A DNA stretch of 64,000 nucleotides from Amycolatopsis rifamycinica (GCF_000695625.1 NZ_JMQI01000055.1:62001-126000), one strand, 5' to 3'; shown: positions 34,886 to 43,771, counted from the stretch's first letter. The notes: a model not told the origin generated them from the sequence alone. Program-made: numbers and translations.

Positions 34886-35638
34886 ATGGCGCACCACCGG
34901 AAAGCCCTTCCGCGCACCCTGTCCGCGTTGCTCACGGCCGTGTTCGGTGTGCTGGCGCTGTCCCCGCCCGCGGCGGCCCAAGTGTCGATCGTGCCCGATC
35001 GCGTCGACGGCGGCGGTACGCACACCTTCGCGTTTCGGCTGGCCAACGAGCGCACCGACACGAAGTCCACCCGGCTCGAACTGGTCTTCCCGCAGACCCC
35101 GCCGGTCGCCTACGTCAAGGTCGACCCGGCACCGGGCTGGACCGCCACCGTCCGCTCGCGGCCGCTGAACCCGCCGATCGAGGTGGGCGGCACCCTGGTC
35201 CGCGAGGTCGCGGCCGCCCTCGTCGTCGAAGGCGGCGCGGTCGCGCCGAGGCAGTTCGAGCAGTTCCTCGTCACCATGGGCCCCCTGCCCGCCGATGGGC
35301 GGCTGCTGTTCGAAGCGACGCAGACCTTCGCCAACGGCTTGGTCGCGCACTGGAACCAGAAGACTTCACCCGCGCCGGCGATCACCTTCGGCGCCGGACC
35401 GGTCGCCCCCACGGCGGAAGCCGCCGGGCAGCAACCGGTGCAGGCCACCGACGACGCCTCGGCTCCCGTGTACCAGGTGCCGCGGAGCACCGGCGGCCCG
35501 CCCTTCGCCGTGCTGTGGGGCGCGTTCGGCCTCGCGCTCGTCGTGATCGCGGTGACCGGGTACCGGGCGCACCGTCGCCGGTTGCGCGCACCCGCAGCGG
35601 AATCCGAGCCCGAACGCACGGAGGTAGGCGTCGAATGA
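34886..35638 (+). CDS. YcnI-like (DUF1775) exported, membrane-anchored protein, copy 2
   Basis: 250 residues from ATG 34886 with GGAGGAGA upstream. After the signal peptide the mature protein begins QVSIVPDRV where YcnI proteins normally begin HVTVxPD, so the copper-binding His is Gln. PGWTATV keeps the Trp. The domain continues with LVREVAAALVVEGGAVAPRQF and LLFEATQTFANGLVAHW, then a linker and a C-terminal membrane helix (FAVLWGAFGLALVVIAVTGY). Its stop overlaps the CopC-CopD start by four bases (ATGA), as in usual ycnI-copCD pairs. Confidence 0.85.
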   Translation: MAHHRKALPRTLSALLTAVFGVLALSPPAAAQVSIVPDRVDGGGTHTFAFRLANERTDTKSTRLELVFPQTPPVAYVKVDPAPGWTATVRSRPLNPPIEVGGTLVREVAAALVVEGGAVAPRQFEQFLVTMGPLPADGRLLFEATQTFANGLVAHWNQKTSPAPAITFGAGPVAPTAEAAGQQPVQATDDASAPVYQVPRSTGGPPFAVLWGAFGLALVVIAVTGYRAHRRRLRAPAAESEPERTEVGVE

Positions 35639-37269
35639 CGGTGGTGAAAGAGCGTGCCCGCCCCGCGGTCCCGCGGCCGCGCGGTGGGGCCGGCCGGATC
35701 GTCGCGCTCGTCCTGCTGGTCGCCGCTTGCTGGGGCGCGCTGCTCGCCACGACCCCGCCGGCGACGGGCGACCCGGTGCTCCTGACGACGTCGCCGGGCA
35801 GCACCGAAGTGGTCAAGTCACCCGACGCCGTCGTGCTGACCTTCGACCGGCCGGTGCCGGCCGAGTTGGCCACCATCCGGATCCTCGACCCCGCCGACGG
35901 CTCGCAGGTGGTCTTCACGCGACCGTTCCATGTGGACGGCCGGGAGGACGTGCTTTCCGTGCTCATGCCGAAGGAGCGCCACGAAGGAAGCTATGCCGTG
36001 GCGTGGACTGTGCCGTCGAGCCGGCTGGAGCCGGTCAGCGGTTCCTTCACGTTCGACGTGTCCTACCCGATCAAGCCCGACGGCGTGCCGGACATCGAGA
36101 CGAAGCGCGACCCGGTCGTGGCGGCCGTCCACCTGACGGCGCGGACGCTGGCGGTCGCGGCGATGGTGCTGCTCGCCGGTCTCGCGTTCTTCGTCGCGGC
36201 GATCGGGCCCGCCGCCGTGCGGGCGAACGCGACCCGGCGGTTGATCAAGATCGCTTGGTGGCTGGTGGTCGGTGGCACGCTCGTCGCCCTGGCGTCGTTC
36301 GGGCCGTACGCGGCGTGGGTGCCGTGGCGTGAGGCGTTCGACCCGCGGCTGCTGGCGGGTGCGGTCGAGTCCGACGCCGGAGGAGCGCTGCTCGCCCGCT
36401 TGGCCACGCTCGTGCCCGCCACGCTGGGTCTCGCGCTGCTGGTGAAGAGCCCGCCCGCGGCCACCGCCGCCGACCGGCGGCTGCGCGGCGCGGCGGTGCT
36501 GGGCTGCGCGTCCGCGGTCCTCGCCACCTGGACCTTCGCCGACCCGCGGCCACTCGGCGCGCCGTCACCGCTCGAGCTGGCCGTGGACGTCGGCCTGCTC
36601 GTCGCGCTCGCCGTGCCGGCCGGTGGCTTGGTGCTGCTGCGGTATCCGGTCGCCCGCCACCAGCACACGGTCTCCCGGTTCGCGCGGTCGGTGCTGGGGT
36701 TCGCCGCGCTCCTTGCCCTCGCCGGGACCGCCCAGGTCTGGACCGGGCACCGCCTCGGCTGGCTGCCCGCCGGAGCCCTCGCGCTGGCGGCGGTGCTCGC
36801 CGTCTTCGGCTGGCTCGTTCGGCGCCGTCCGGTGAAGGCGCGGATCGGCCCTCGGGCCATCGCGGTGGCGGGGGCGGCGGTGGTGATCACCGTGGCCACC
36901 GCGACGCTGCTCGCGCTGGATCCCGGGCAGAGTGCGCACGCGCAGGGCCCGGCAGGCCGGGCCCCGGCGGCGATCCGGCAGCAGGTCGCGCCGGCACGGC
37001 TCGGGTACGGCACGGGCGCACTGGACCTCGTCGTCCTCCCGGCCGCCGACCGGCTCGATGTGCGCGTGTCGGTGCTGGGCCCGCAGGGCGCCGGCACGAC
37101 CGTGACCGCCGCGCTCGGCCGGACACCGGTGCCGCTGGACCGCGCCGGACCCGGCTACTGGACGGGGCGGGCGAGCGCGCTCGGACCCGGCCGGTGGGAG
37201 CTCGCGCTGACGCTGCGGGCCGGGGACGGCCGCACGCAGACGGTCAAGCAGCCCATCGACGTGAGATGA
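35635..37269 (+). CDS. CopC-CopD (YcnJ-like) fusion lacking the expected copper ligands
   Basis: 544 residues. After the signal segment, a CopC domain (about 44-145) begins DPVLLTTSPGS where CopC begins HA.L..S.P, so the N-terminal His ligand is Asp. The later SADGHPVSG motif (Asp and His ligands) reads SSRLEPVSG. The CopD part (about 155-430) has about eight membrane segments; its motif with a conserved His before WxGGL reads DVGLLVALAVPAGGL, without His and Trp. An extra soluble domain follows to the end. The fold of a copper importer is retained while the metal sites look lost. Confidence 0.85.
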   Translation: MTVVKERARPAVPRPRGGAGRIVALVLLVAACWGALLATTPPATGDPVLLTTSPGSTEVVKSPDAVVLTFDRPVPAELATIRILDPADGSQVVFTRPFHVDGREDVLSVLMPKERHEGSYAVAWTVPSSRLEPVSGSFTFDVSYPIKPDGVPDIETKRDPVVAAVHLTARTLAVAAMVLLAGLAFFVAAIGPAAVRANATRRLIKIAWWLVVGGTLVALASFGPYAAWVPWREAFDPRLLAGAVESDAGGALLARLATLVPATLGLALLVKSPPAATAADRRLRGAAVLGCASAVLATWTFADPRPLGAPSPLELAVDVGLLVALAVPAGGLVLLRYPVARHQHTVSRFARSVLGFAALLALAGTAQVWTGHRLGWLPAGALALAAVLAVFGWLVRRRPVKARIGPRAIAVAGAAVVITVATATLLALDPGQSAHAQGPAGRAPAAIRQQVAPARLGYGTGALDLVVLPAADRLDVRVSVLGPQGAGTTVTAALGRTPVPLDRAGPGYWTGRASALGPGRWELALTLRAGDGRTQTVKQPIDVR

Positions 37270-38648
37270 ACACCCTTCCAGCCGCGGGAGCCACCTTGTC
37301 CTCGACCTCCACCGTCCCCTCGCACCGGGCCACCCGGCCGTCGCCGCGGCCGCGCGTGAGCACCGTCCTCCAGCTCGTCTCCCGGCGGCTCCACTTCCTG
37401 GCCGGCATCCTCGTCGCGCCCTTCCTCGCCGTGCTGTGCCTGACCGGGCTCGTCTACGTGTTCAGCCCGCAGATCCACGACAGCCTCTACCGGTCCGACC
37501 TGCACGTGAGCCAGGTCGGCGCCGCGCCGCGCCCACTGGCCGAGCAGGTCCGCGCGGCACTCACCGCGCACCCCGAGGGGACGCTCAAGTCGGTCCTCAC
37601 CCCGCCCGCTCCCGACCGCACCACCCGCGTGGTGCTGGCGGTTCCGGGTCCGGCCGGGACCACGGACCGCACGGTGTTCATCGACCCGTACACCGGGCTG
37701 ATCAACGGCGAGCTGACAACGGTCGAGAACCGGCTGCCCGCGAACACGTGGTTGCGCCAGCTGCACGGCAATCTCCAGCTGGGCGCGCCGGGCCGGCTCT
37801 ACGCCGAGCTCGCCGCGAGCTGGGTGCCCCTCGTCGCCGTGGGTGGCCTGGTGCTGTGGCTGGCCCGCACGCGTCGGAAACGCCCGGTGCGTGAAGTGCT
37901 CCTGCCGTCCACCCGGGACAAAACGGGATGGGCACGGCTGCGCGCGATCCACGGCGCCACCGGCCTGTGGCTCACGGTGGGATTGCTGGTGGTAGCGGTC
38001 ACCGGGCTGGCCATGAGCCAGTTCGCGGGCGGGCGCGTGGACGCGGCGACAGACCCGGTTCACCTGCGGGCCCCGGTGCTCGCGGCGGCCCCGGTGCCGG
38101 CCCGGCCGGGCGCCGAGCCGATCGGTGTCGACCGCGCGGTGGCGGCCGCCGAAGCCGCGGGACTGAGCGGCGAGCTGGCGGTCGTCGCACCGCCGCGCCC
38201 GGATGCGCCCTACACCGCCACGGAAATCGCGGAAGGGCTGCCGCTCCACCGCGGTGCGGTCTCGATCGATCCCTACACCGCGGAGGTGACCGAGCGGATC
38301 GCTTGGAGCGACTACTCGCTGCCGGCGAAGCTCAGCGCCCTGGCAACCGAGTTCCACACCGGCGCGCTGTTCGGCCTGGCGAACCAGATCGTCCTCGCGC
38401 TGGTGGCGATCGCGACGCTCGTCCTCCTCGCGCTCGGGTACCGCATGTGGTGGATCCACAACCCGTACAAGGGGCGGTGGACGTCGTTGCCCCGCCCGGT
38501 GTGGCGGCAGCTGGCCGGCGGCCCGCTGATCGTGACCCTGCTCGGGATCGCGGTGCTGGCGTGGGTCCTGCCGCTCATCGGTGCGAGCCTGGTGGTGTTC
38601 TTGGCCCTCGACGCTCTGCTGAGCCGGTTCAAGCGACGCTCGGCGTAG
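37266..38648 (+). CDS. PepSY-associated multi-pass membrane protein
   Basis: 460 residues, starting on the ATGA overlap with the CopC-CopD stop. RRLHFLAGILVAPFLAVLCLTGLVYVF near 42, LRQLHGNLQLGAPGRLYAELAASW near 165, RAIHGATGLWLTVGLL near 228 and FGLANQIVLALV with YRMWW near 390 follow the PepSY_TM family, found with iron/siderophore reductases and in copper loci. The membrane His residues seem retained, unlike the ligands in the preceding genes, so it may bind haem and move electrons. Last gene of the cluster. Confidence 0.85.
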   Translation: MNTLPAAGATLSSTSTVPSHRATRPSPRPRVSTVLQLVSRRLHFLAGILVAPFLAVLCLTGLVYVFSPQIHDSLYRSDLHVSQVGAAPRPLAEQVRAALTAHPEGTLKSVLTPPAPDRTTRVVLAVPGPAGTTDRTVFIDPYTGLINGELTTVENRLPANTWLRQLHGNLQLGAPGRLYAELAASWVPLVAVGGLVLWLARTRRKRPVREVLLPSTRDKTGWARLRAIHGATGLWLTVGLLVVAVTGLAMSQFAGGRVDAATDPVHLRAPVLAAAPVPARPGAEPIGVDRAVAAAEAAGLSGELAVVAPPRPDAPYTATEIAEGLPLHRGAVSIDPYTAEVTERIAWSDYSLPAKLSALATEFHTGALFGLANQIVLALVAIATLVLLALGYRMWWIHNPYKGRWTSLPRPVWRQLAGGPLIVTLLGIAVLAWVLPLIGASLVVFLALDALLSRFKRRSA

Positions 38649-38674
38649 TTCCCTCCCGCTCCCCGAGGTCAGGA

Positions 38675-38975
38675 CCCCGGCAAGCGGGTGGGCACGCTGG
38701 CCGCGGGGAACGACTCGAAGGTGGTGCAGGCGTTGCTCAGGCACTCGAGCATCGCGCTCACCGCCGATACCTACACCAGTGTCCTGCCCTGCCTGGCCCA
38801 TCGTGCCGCCGAAGCAACGGCAGCTTCGGTGCTGGCGGCGGCTCGCGATGCGGCTGCCTCGTTGCGCAGCCGGAGGAGCGGGAAACAACGCCGCCGAAGC
38901 AAAGGAGGCGGTGGCCGGAACAAGAAGGCGAAGAACAAGACCTGCAAGGGCGGCCTCATTCGGCCCCGCCCATGA
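38675..38975 (+). pseudogene. C-terminal remnant of a tyrosine recombinase (integrase)
   Basis: The frame LAAGNDSKVVQALLRHSSIALTADTYTSVLP matches the last catalytic block of phage-type tyrosine integrases, including the H-x-S-x-x-T-x-x-x-Y pattern and the nucleophile Tyr, followed by a basic tail (SRRSGKQRRRSKGGG). The N-terminal domains and the RHD/LRHT box are missing; there is no proper start. An imperfect hairpin follows at about 38980-39027. It lies 65 bases from the 3' end of tRNA-Lys, a classic integration site, so it is probably the scar of an excised or decayed element. Confidence 0.75.
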
Positions 38976-39039
38976 TCAAAACCCACCGGCAAGATCCTCA
39001 TGATCAAGGATGCCTGCAGGTGGGCTTCGATTCAGTGGG

Positions 39040-39112
39040 TGCGCCATCAGGGACTCGAACCCCGAACCCGCTGGTTAAGAGCCAGCTGCTCTGCCAATTG
39101 AGCTAATGGCGC
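39040..39112 (-). tRNA. tRNA-Lys (anticodon CTT)
   Basis: 73 bases on the minus strand fold as a cloverleaf: acceptor GCGCCAT/ATGGCGC, D-arm AGCTCAATTGGCAGAGC, anticodon loop CTCTTAA in stem GCTGG/CCAGC, T-loop GGTTCGAGTCC. The anticodon CTT reads AAG. The CCA end is not encoded. Confidence 0.95.
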
Positions 39113-39277
39113 CGGTGTCTGCCGGAGGCTTCCCTCGGCGACGTGGAAAAGATTAGCACCCCTCTCCAGGCCCGTTTCAGGGGGGTCCCCCAACCCGGTT
39201 CCGGCATTGCCGCCCCGGTGTCCCGGCTGGTCGGGCACACTGTGGGCGGACATCTACGGCGAAACAGGCGGGTGGGC

Positions 39278-40468
39278 ATGCGGGGTATGACGGTGCGGCT
39301 GCTGGTGGCCGCGGGGGTGATCGGCCTCACCGTGGCCGGGTGCAGCAGTAGCCCTTCGGGTGAACCTCCTCGGCCGACGGTGCCGCCGCCGTCCAGCCAG
39401 AGCAAGCCCGCTCCGAAGCCCGCCGTGCTCGCGTTGACGCCCGGCAAGGACGCCAAGAACGTCGCGCCCGGGGAGCCGGTGAGCGTCAGCGTCCAGGACG
39501 GGAAGGTCGGGGACGTCAAGCTGACCGGCGTCGACGGCAAGGTCGTCGCCGGCAAGGCGCGGGCCGACGGCTCCGGGTGGGACTCCGCCGAGCCGCTCGG
39601 CTACAACAGGACCTACAAGCTGACCGCGACCGCCACCGGCTCCGACGGGAAGCCGGTCACGGCGGAGTCGACCTTCAGCACCGTCAAGCCCGCCCGGCAG
39701 CTCGGCGTCTCGGTGAACCTCGTCGAAGGCGAGACCGTCGGGGTCGGGATGCCGCTGATCTTCACCTTCACCGGCAACGTCGCCGACAAGGCCGCGGCCG
39801 AGAAGGCGCTGAAGGTCACCGCGGAGCCGGCCACCGAGGGCGCCTTCCGCTGGTTCGGTGACAAGCAGGTCACCTGGCGGCCGAAGGACTACTGGAAGAG
39901 CGGCACGAAGATCAAGGTCGACGCCGCCGTCTACGGCAAGCCGCTCGGCGGGGGCAGCTACGGCCGGGAGGACAAGGGTGCCACCGCCACCGTCGGCGAC
40001 AAGCTCGTCGCCGTGGCCGACGGCGGGACCCACCAGATGACCGTCACCATCAACGACAAGGAGGTCAAGACCATGCCGACCTCCATGGGCAAGCCCGGTC
40101 ACAACACGCCGCAGGGCACCTACACCGTCATGAGCGAGCACACCGGCTACACGATGAACTCCGCGACCTACGGCGTGCCCGAAGACGCGCCCGGCGGCTA
40201 CAGCACCTTCGTCCAGTACGCGGTCCGCCTGTCCTACAGCGGCATCTTCTACCACTCCGCGCCGTGGTCGGTGCGGCAGCAGGGCCACAGCAACGTCAGC
40301 CACGGCTGCCTCAACCTGTCCACCGAGAACACGAAGTGGCTGATGGACACGTCCAAGAAGGGTGACGTCGTCACCGTGCGGAACAGCGGCGGCCCGAAGC
40401 TCGAGCCGACCGACGGCTGGAGCGTGTGGCAGCTGTCCTGGGACGAGTGGCGGACGGCGGCGAACTAG
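39278..40468 (+). CDS. L,D-transpeptidase lipoprotein (Ig-like plus YkuD)
   Basis: 396 residues from ATG 39278. A lipoprotein signal ends in the lipobox VAGC near residue 20. Two Ig-like domains (about 45-150 and 150-260) precede the YkuD catalytic domain (about 265-370), with HNTPQGTY, IFYHSAPW and SHGCLNLS (catalytic Cys). It forms 3-3 cross-links in peptidoglycan, as in mycobacterial LdtMt2. Its stop shares the CTAG sequence with the stop of the converging transporter gene. Confidence 0.93.
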   Translation: MRGMTVRLLVAAGVIGLTVAGCSSSPSGEPPRPTVPPPSSQSKPAPKPAVLALTPGKDAKNVAPGEPVSVSVQDGKVGDVKLTGVDGKVVAGKARADGSGWDSAEPLGYNRTYKLTATATGSDGKPVTAESTFSTVKPARQLGVSVNLVEGETVGVGMPLIFTFTGNVADKAAAEKALKVTAEPATEGAFRWFGDKQVTWRPKDYWKSGTKIKVDAAVYGKPLGGGSYGREDKGATATVGDKLVAVADGGTHQMTVTINDKEVKTMPTSMGKPGHNTPQGTYTVMSEHTGYTMNSATYGVPEDAPGGYSTFVQYAVRLSYSGIFYHSAPWSVRQQGHSNVSHGCLNLSTENTKWLMDTSKKGDVVTVRNSGGPKLEPTDGWSVWQLSWDEWRTAAN

Positions 40469-41847
40469 CCCGAGTCGCGGACCAGTTCCCGCGCCTCCGC
40501 CTCGGTCGACACCGCGGGTCCCGAGCCCCAGAGCGGCTTGTTGGCCGTCTCGCGGCTGAAGTACACCGCGACGGCGCCGATCGCGCCCGCCGCCATCAGG
40601 TACCAGGCCGGCCAGAAGTCGTGGCCGGTGGCCGAGATCAGCGACTGCATCACCAGCGGGGTCGTGCCGCCGAAGAGCGACACCGAGATGTTGAACGCGA
40701 TGGACAGCGCGCCGTACCGGATGGCGGTCGGGAACAGCGCGGGCAGCGCCGCGGGCATCGACACCTCGAAGCAGAGCAGCAGCAGGCCGAGCCCCATCAG
40801 CCCGAGGAAGGTGAGGACGAGCCCGCCGTCGTGCACGAGCAGCATCAGCGGCCACGACAGCACGAGGAACCCGAGGCAGCCGGCCATCATCACCGGCTTG
40901 CGGCCGACGTGGTCGGTGATCCGCCCGCCGACCATGATGATGAGCATCATCACGACCATGACGACGATGATCAGCAGCAGGCCGTGGGTGGCGTCGAGGT
41001 GCAGCTGCTCGGACAGGTACGTCGGCATGTAGGACAGCAGCATGTAGTCCGTGACGTTGAAGACGAGCACCAAGCCGACGCACACGAGCAGCGCGGGCCA
41101 GTACTCGGTGAACATCTTCCAGAACGGCTCCCCGGACCGCCCCCGCTTCTCGGCCTCCTCGGCGTGCTTCTGGAACGCCGGGGTCTCCTCCAGCTTCAGC
41201 CGCATGTAGAGCCCGATCACGCCGAGCGGCCCGGCCACCAGGAACGGGACGCGCCAGCCCCAGTCGAGCAACGTCTCGTGGGGCACCCACGCCTTCATCC
41301 CGGTGACGACGGACGCGCCGAGCACGTACCCGGACAGCGTTCCGAACTCCAGCCAGGACCCCATGAACCCCCGCCGCTTGTCGGGCGAGTACTCGGCGAT
41401 GAAGGTGGTGGCGCCGCCGTACTCGCCGCCGGTGGAGAACCCCTGCACCATCCGCGCGAGCACGAGCAGGACGGGCGACCAGACGCCGATGGTGGCGTAG
41501 GAGGGGATCAGACCGATGCACAAGGTCCCGATGGCCATCATGATCATCGTGACGGCCAGCACCTTCTGCCGCCCGATCCGGTCCCCGAGCGGCCCGAACA
41601 CCAGGCCCCCGAGCGGCCGCATCAGGAAGGCGGCGGTGAAGGCCCCGAAGGTCCCGATCAGCCGCACCCCGGGCGACACGCTCGCCGGGAAGAAGACCTC
41701 GGCGATGGTGTCGGCGATGTAGGCGTAGACGCCGAAATCGAACCACTCCATGGCATTGCCCAGCGCGGCGGCGCCCACCGCGCGCTTGAGCAGCGACTGG
41801 TCGACGACGGTGATGTCTTCGTACCGCAGTTTCTTCCGGTTGCGCAT
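40465..41847 (-). CDS. MFS metabolite:H+ symporter (MHS family, ProP-like)
   Basis: About 460 residues with twelve membrane segments. I start it at ATG 41847 (MRNRKKLRYEDITVVD); the frame is open to 41913. Family marks are LGNAMEWFDFGVYAYIAD near 30, PLGGLVFGPLGDRIGRQKVL near 80, ARMVQGFSTGGEYGGATTF near 133 and GGRITDHVGRKPVM near 295. MHS members take up osmolytes or organic acids (proline, betaine, citrate, ketoglutarate); the substrate cannot be told. The stop codon is the reverse of the neighbour's stop, a shared CTAG. Confidence 0.9.
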   Translation of the reverse strand: MRNRKKLRYEDITVVDQSLLKRAVGAAALGNAMEWFDFGVYAYIADTIAEVFFPASVSPGVRLIGTFGAFTAAFLMRPLGGLVFGPLGDRIGRQKVLAVTMIMMAIGTLCIGLIPSYATIGVWSPVLLVLARMVQGFSTGGEYGGATTFIAEYSPDKRRGFMGSWLEFGTLSGYVLGASVVTGMKAWVPHETLLDWGWRVPFLVAGPLGVIGLYMRLKLEETPAFQKHAEEAEKRGRSGEPFWKMFTEYWPALLVCVGLVLVFNVTDYMLLSYMPTYLSEQLHLDATHGLLLIIVVMVVMMLIIMVGGRITDHVGRKPVMMAGCLGFLVLSWPLMLLVHDGGLVLTFLGLMGLGLLLLCFEVSMPAALPALFPTAIRYGALSIAFNISVSLFGGTTPLVMQSLISATGHDFWPAWYLMAAGAIGAVAVYFSRETANKPLWGSGPAVSTEAEARELVRDSG

Positions 41848-41989
41848 CTTCGGTCGTGAACGTTCCACCCGAACACCGTGCACCCGGTCGGCGGCTCGCG
41901 CAGGCTGAGCCACCTGGTCGTGAGCGTTGCCACGGCCGGGCGAAGTACGGGGTTGCGACGTGCTCGGTTGCCTACACTGCGTGCTCGCT

Positions 41990-42260
41990 GCCGACGATCG
42001 CGGGCACGTTCAAATCCCGCCGTTCGCCGCCGCGGTCTTCGTACCCCTGACGTTGCTGCCGACGGTACTGGGGGGTGCCGTTTGGTGGCCGTGCTGATGA
42101 ACCTGTTCGCGCTGCTGCTGGTCGTCTGGGTTGGCGCTGATCCTGCTGGACTTGACGGGCCGGGACCGCTGGTGGACGGGTGCCAGGGTGGGCGTGGCGG
42201 CGGGCATCAAGCTGATGCCGGCGGTCTTCGTCTACACAGCAGCGCTACTCCTGGCGGCCC
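41990..42260 (+). pseudogene. Broken GT87-type mannosyltransferase gene
   Basis: Three pieces in different frames match successive parts of polyprenol-phosphate-mannose-dependent GT87 membrane transferases: PPFAAAVFVPLTLLP (stopped soon after), VLMNLFALLLVVW, and LTGRDRWWTGARVGVAAGIK followed by LMPAVFVYTAALLLA. The middle of the gene and both ends are missing. At least two frame shifts are needed to join the pieces. It is a remnant, with no sign of expression. Confidence 0.65.
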
Positions 42261-42345
42261 AAACCCCAACCTGGCTGAACCCCACGAACCCGACCCCCAC
42301 GACAACCGCTACCCGGCCACCCAAGACGACCACACGGATGGGGGT

Positions 42346-42389
42346 CCGGGGGCGAGCCCCCGGCGGGGGCGTGGGGGTTCGACCCCCAC
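42346..42389. repeat. Pair of GC-rich perfect inverted repeats
   Basis: CCGGGGGC-GA-GCCCCCGG at 42346-42363 is followed at 42371-42389 by GTGGGGGT-TCG-ACCCCCAC and AAAAA. They lie downstream of tRNA-His on its transcribed strand and may end that transcript, or be short palindromic repeats of the kind scattered in actinomycete genomes. Confidence 0.6.
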
Positions 42390-42448
42390 AAAAAGGCGAA
42401 ACCCCAGGCGGAGGAAAGGTTGCGAAGCAACCGACCAGCCTGGGGCAA

Positions 42449-42524
42449 TGGGGTGAGCGACGGGTTTCGAACCCGCGACCTCCTGGACCACAACCAGGTG
42501 CTCTACCAGCTGAGCTACGCCCAC
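42449..42524 (-). tRNA. tRNA-His (anticodon GTG)
   Basis: 76 bases on the minus strand with encoded CCA: acceptor GTGGGCG/CGCTCAC, anticodon loop TTGTGGT in stem CCTGG/CCAGG, T-loop GGTTCGAAACC. The base before the 5' end is G (42525), available as the extra G-1 of tRNA-His. It lies next to orn. Confidence 0.96.
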
Positions 42525-42601
42525 CATCACCGAGGGGATCCGCTTGCGATCACCTCGCTGGGAGTAATCGTAGCGGGTGCCCTCGACTGCTTTTCAGGGG
42601 G

Positions 42602-43210
42602 TCACCTTTGGTGCTGTTCCTGCACTTCAGCGGCGGCGGCCTTGGCTTCTTCGCTGGTGGGGCCGGGCTGGGGGACGAAGGCGACGCGCCGGTAGTAGTC
42701 GAGTTCGCCGATGGATTCGCGGATGTCGGCGAGGGCGCGGTGGGCGAGGCCCTTCTCCGGCTTGGCGTAGTAGATGCGCGGGTACCAGCGGCGGACGAGT
42801 TCCTTGACGGAGGAGACGTCGACCATGCGGTAGTGCAGGTGGGCGTCGAGGGCGGGCATGTCGCGGGCGATGAAGCCGCGGTCGGTGGCGATGGAGTTGC
42901 CGGCGAGGGGGGCGGTGCCCGGTTCGGGGACGTGCTCGCGGATGTAGTCGAGGACGCGGCGTTCGGCTTCTTCGAGGGTCACCGTGGAGCGGCGGACTTC
43001 TTCGGTGAGGCCGGAGTGGGCGTGCATCTCGCGGACGACTTCGGGCATCCCGGCGAGTTTTTCCTCGTCGGCGTGGATGACGATGTCGACTCCTTCGCCG
43101 AGCACGTTCAGTTCCGCGTCGGTGACGAGGGCGGCGATTTCGATCAACGCTTCCTTGCCGAGGTCGAGCCCCGTCATTTCGCAGTCGATCCAGACTAGGC
43201 GGTCGGTCAC
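42602..43210 (-). CDS. orn: Oligoribonuclease
   Basis: 202 residues from GTG 43210. DEDDh exonuclease motifs: Exo I VWIDCEMTG near 6, Exo II NSIATDRGFIARDMP near 104 and Exo III HRALADIRES near 157, with YYAKPEKG before it. It degrades two- to five-residue RNA fragments and pGpG left from cyclic di-GMP breakdown. Length and motifs are standard for the family. Confidence 0.96.
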   Translation of the reverse strand: MTDRLVWIDCEMTGLDLGKEALIEIAALVTDAELNVLGEGVDIVIHADEEKLAGMPEVVREMHAHSGLTEEVRRSTVTLEEAERRVLDYIREHVPEPGTAPLAGNSIATDRGFIARDMPALDAHLHYRMVDVSSVKELVRRWYPRIYYAKPEKGLAHRALADIRESIGELDYYRRVAFVPQPGPTSEEAKAAAAEVQEQHQR

Positions 43211-43390
43211 CTGGTGACCCTAACCCGACACGGGGATATGAAGGGCGTTACCTGCGCGTACGGCGCGTTACGCCGGCCGAGACAGGTTCGGTGTGGTCCA
43301 GGACACAGCCGGAGGCGGCGAGGAATACCTGACGTTCGCTGTCAGGTATCGCTGCGAAGGTGGTCCCACACCGAAGAGAGGGAACCAGCC

Positions 43391-43765
43391 ATGACCAGCA
43401 CCGCCACCGCGTCGTTCACCGTCGACCAGTGGGAGCCGCAGGCGACCGACGAGTTCGCGGGCACCGAGTTCGCCCGGGTGGCGATCACCAAAACGTTCAC
43501 CGGGGCGGTCGAGGGGACCAGCAAGGTCGAGCTCTTGTCGGCGACCAACGCGGCTTCGCGCGCATATGTCGCCTTCGAGCGGCTCGAGGTCTCGGTCGAC
43601 GGCCGCAAGGGCAGCTTCGTCCTGCACCACACCGCCGACGACTCGGGCCTGGCCCTGAAGATCCTCACCGGCTCCGGGGCGGGCGAACTGACCGGGATCT
43701 CGGGGACGGCGAACATCGAAATCGAGGGTGAAGAGCACCGCTTCACCCTCGCCTACACGCTCTGA
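43391..43765 (+). CDS. DUF3224 domain protein
   Basis: 124 residues from ATG 43391 (GAGAGGGAACC upstream). Beta-rich throughout: ATASFTVDQWEPQ, TKTFTGAVEGTSKVELL, AYVAFERLEVSVDGRKGSF, LHHTADDSGL and SGTANIEIEGEEHRF mark DUF3224, a small barrel family of unknown activity. It stands alone, ended by a strong terminator. Confidence 0.88.
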   Translation: MTSTATASFTVDQWEPQATDEFAGTEFARVAITKTFTGAVEGTSKVELLSATNAASRAYVAFERLEVSVDGRKGSFVLHHTADDSGLALKILTGSGAGELTGISGTANIEIEGEEHRFTLAYTL

Positions 43766-43771
43766 GCAGCA

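Noticed and set aside
42346..42389. CRISPR-type repeat
   Set aside because: The two palindromes differ in sequence and there is no spacer-repeat series.
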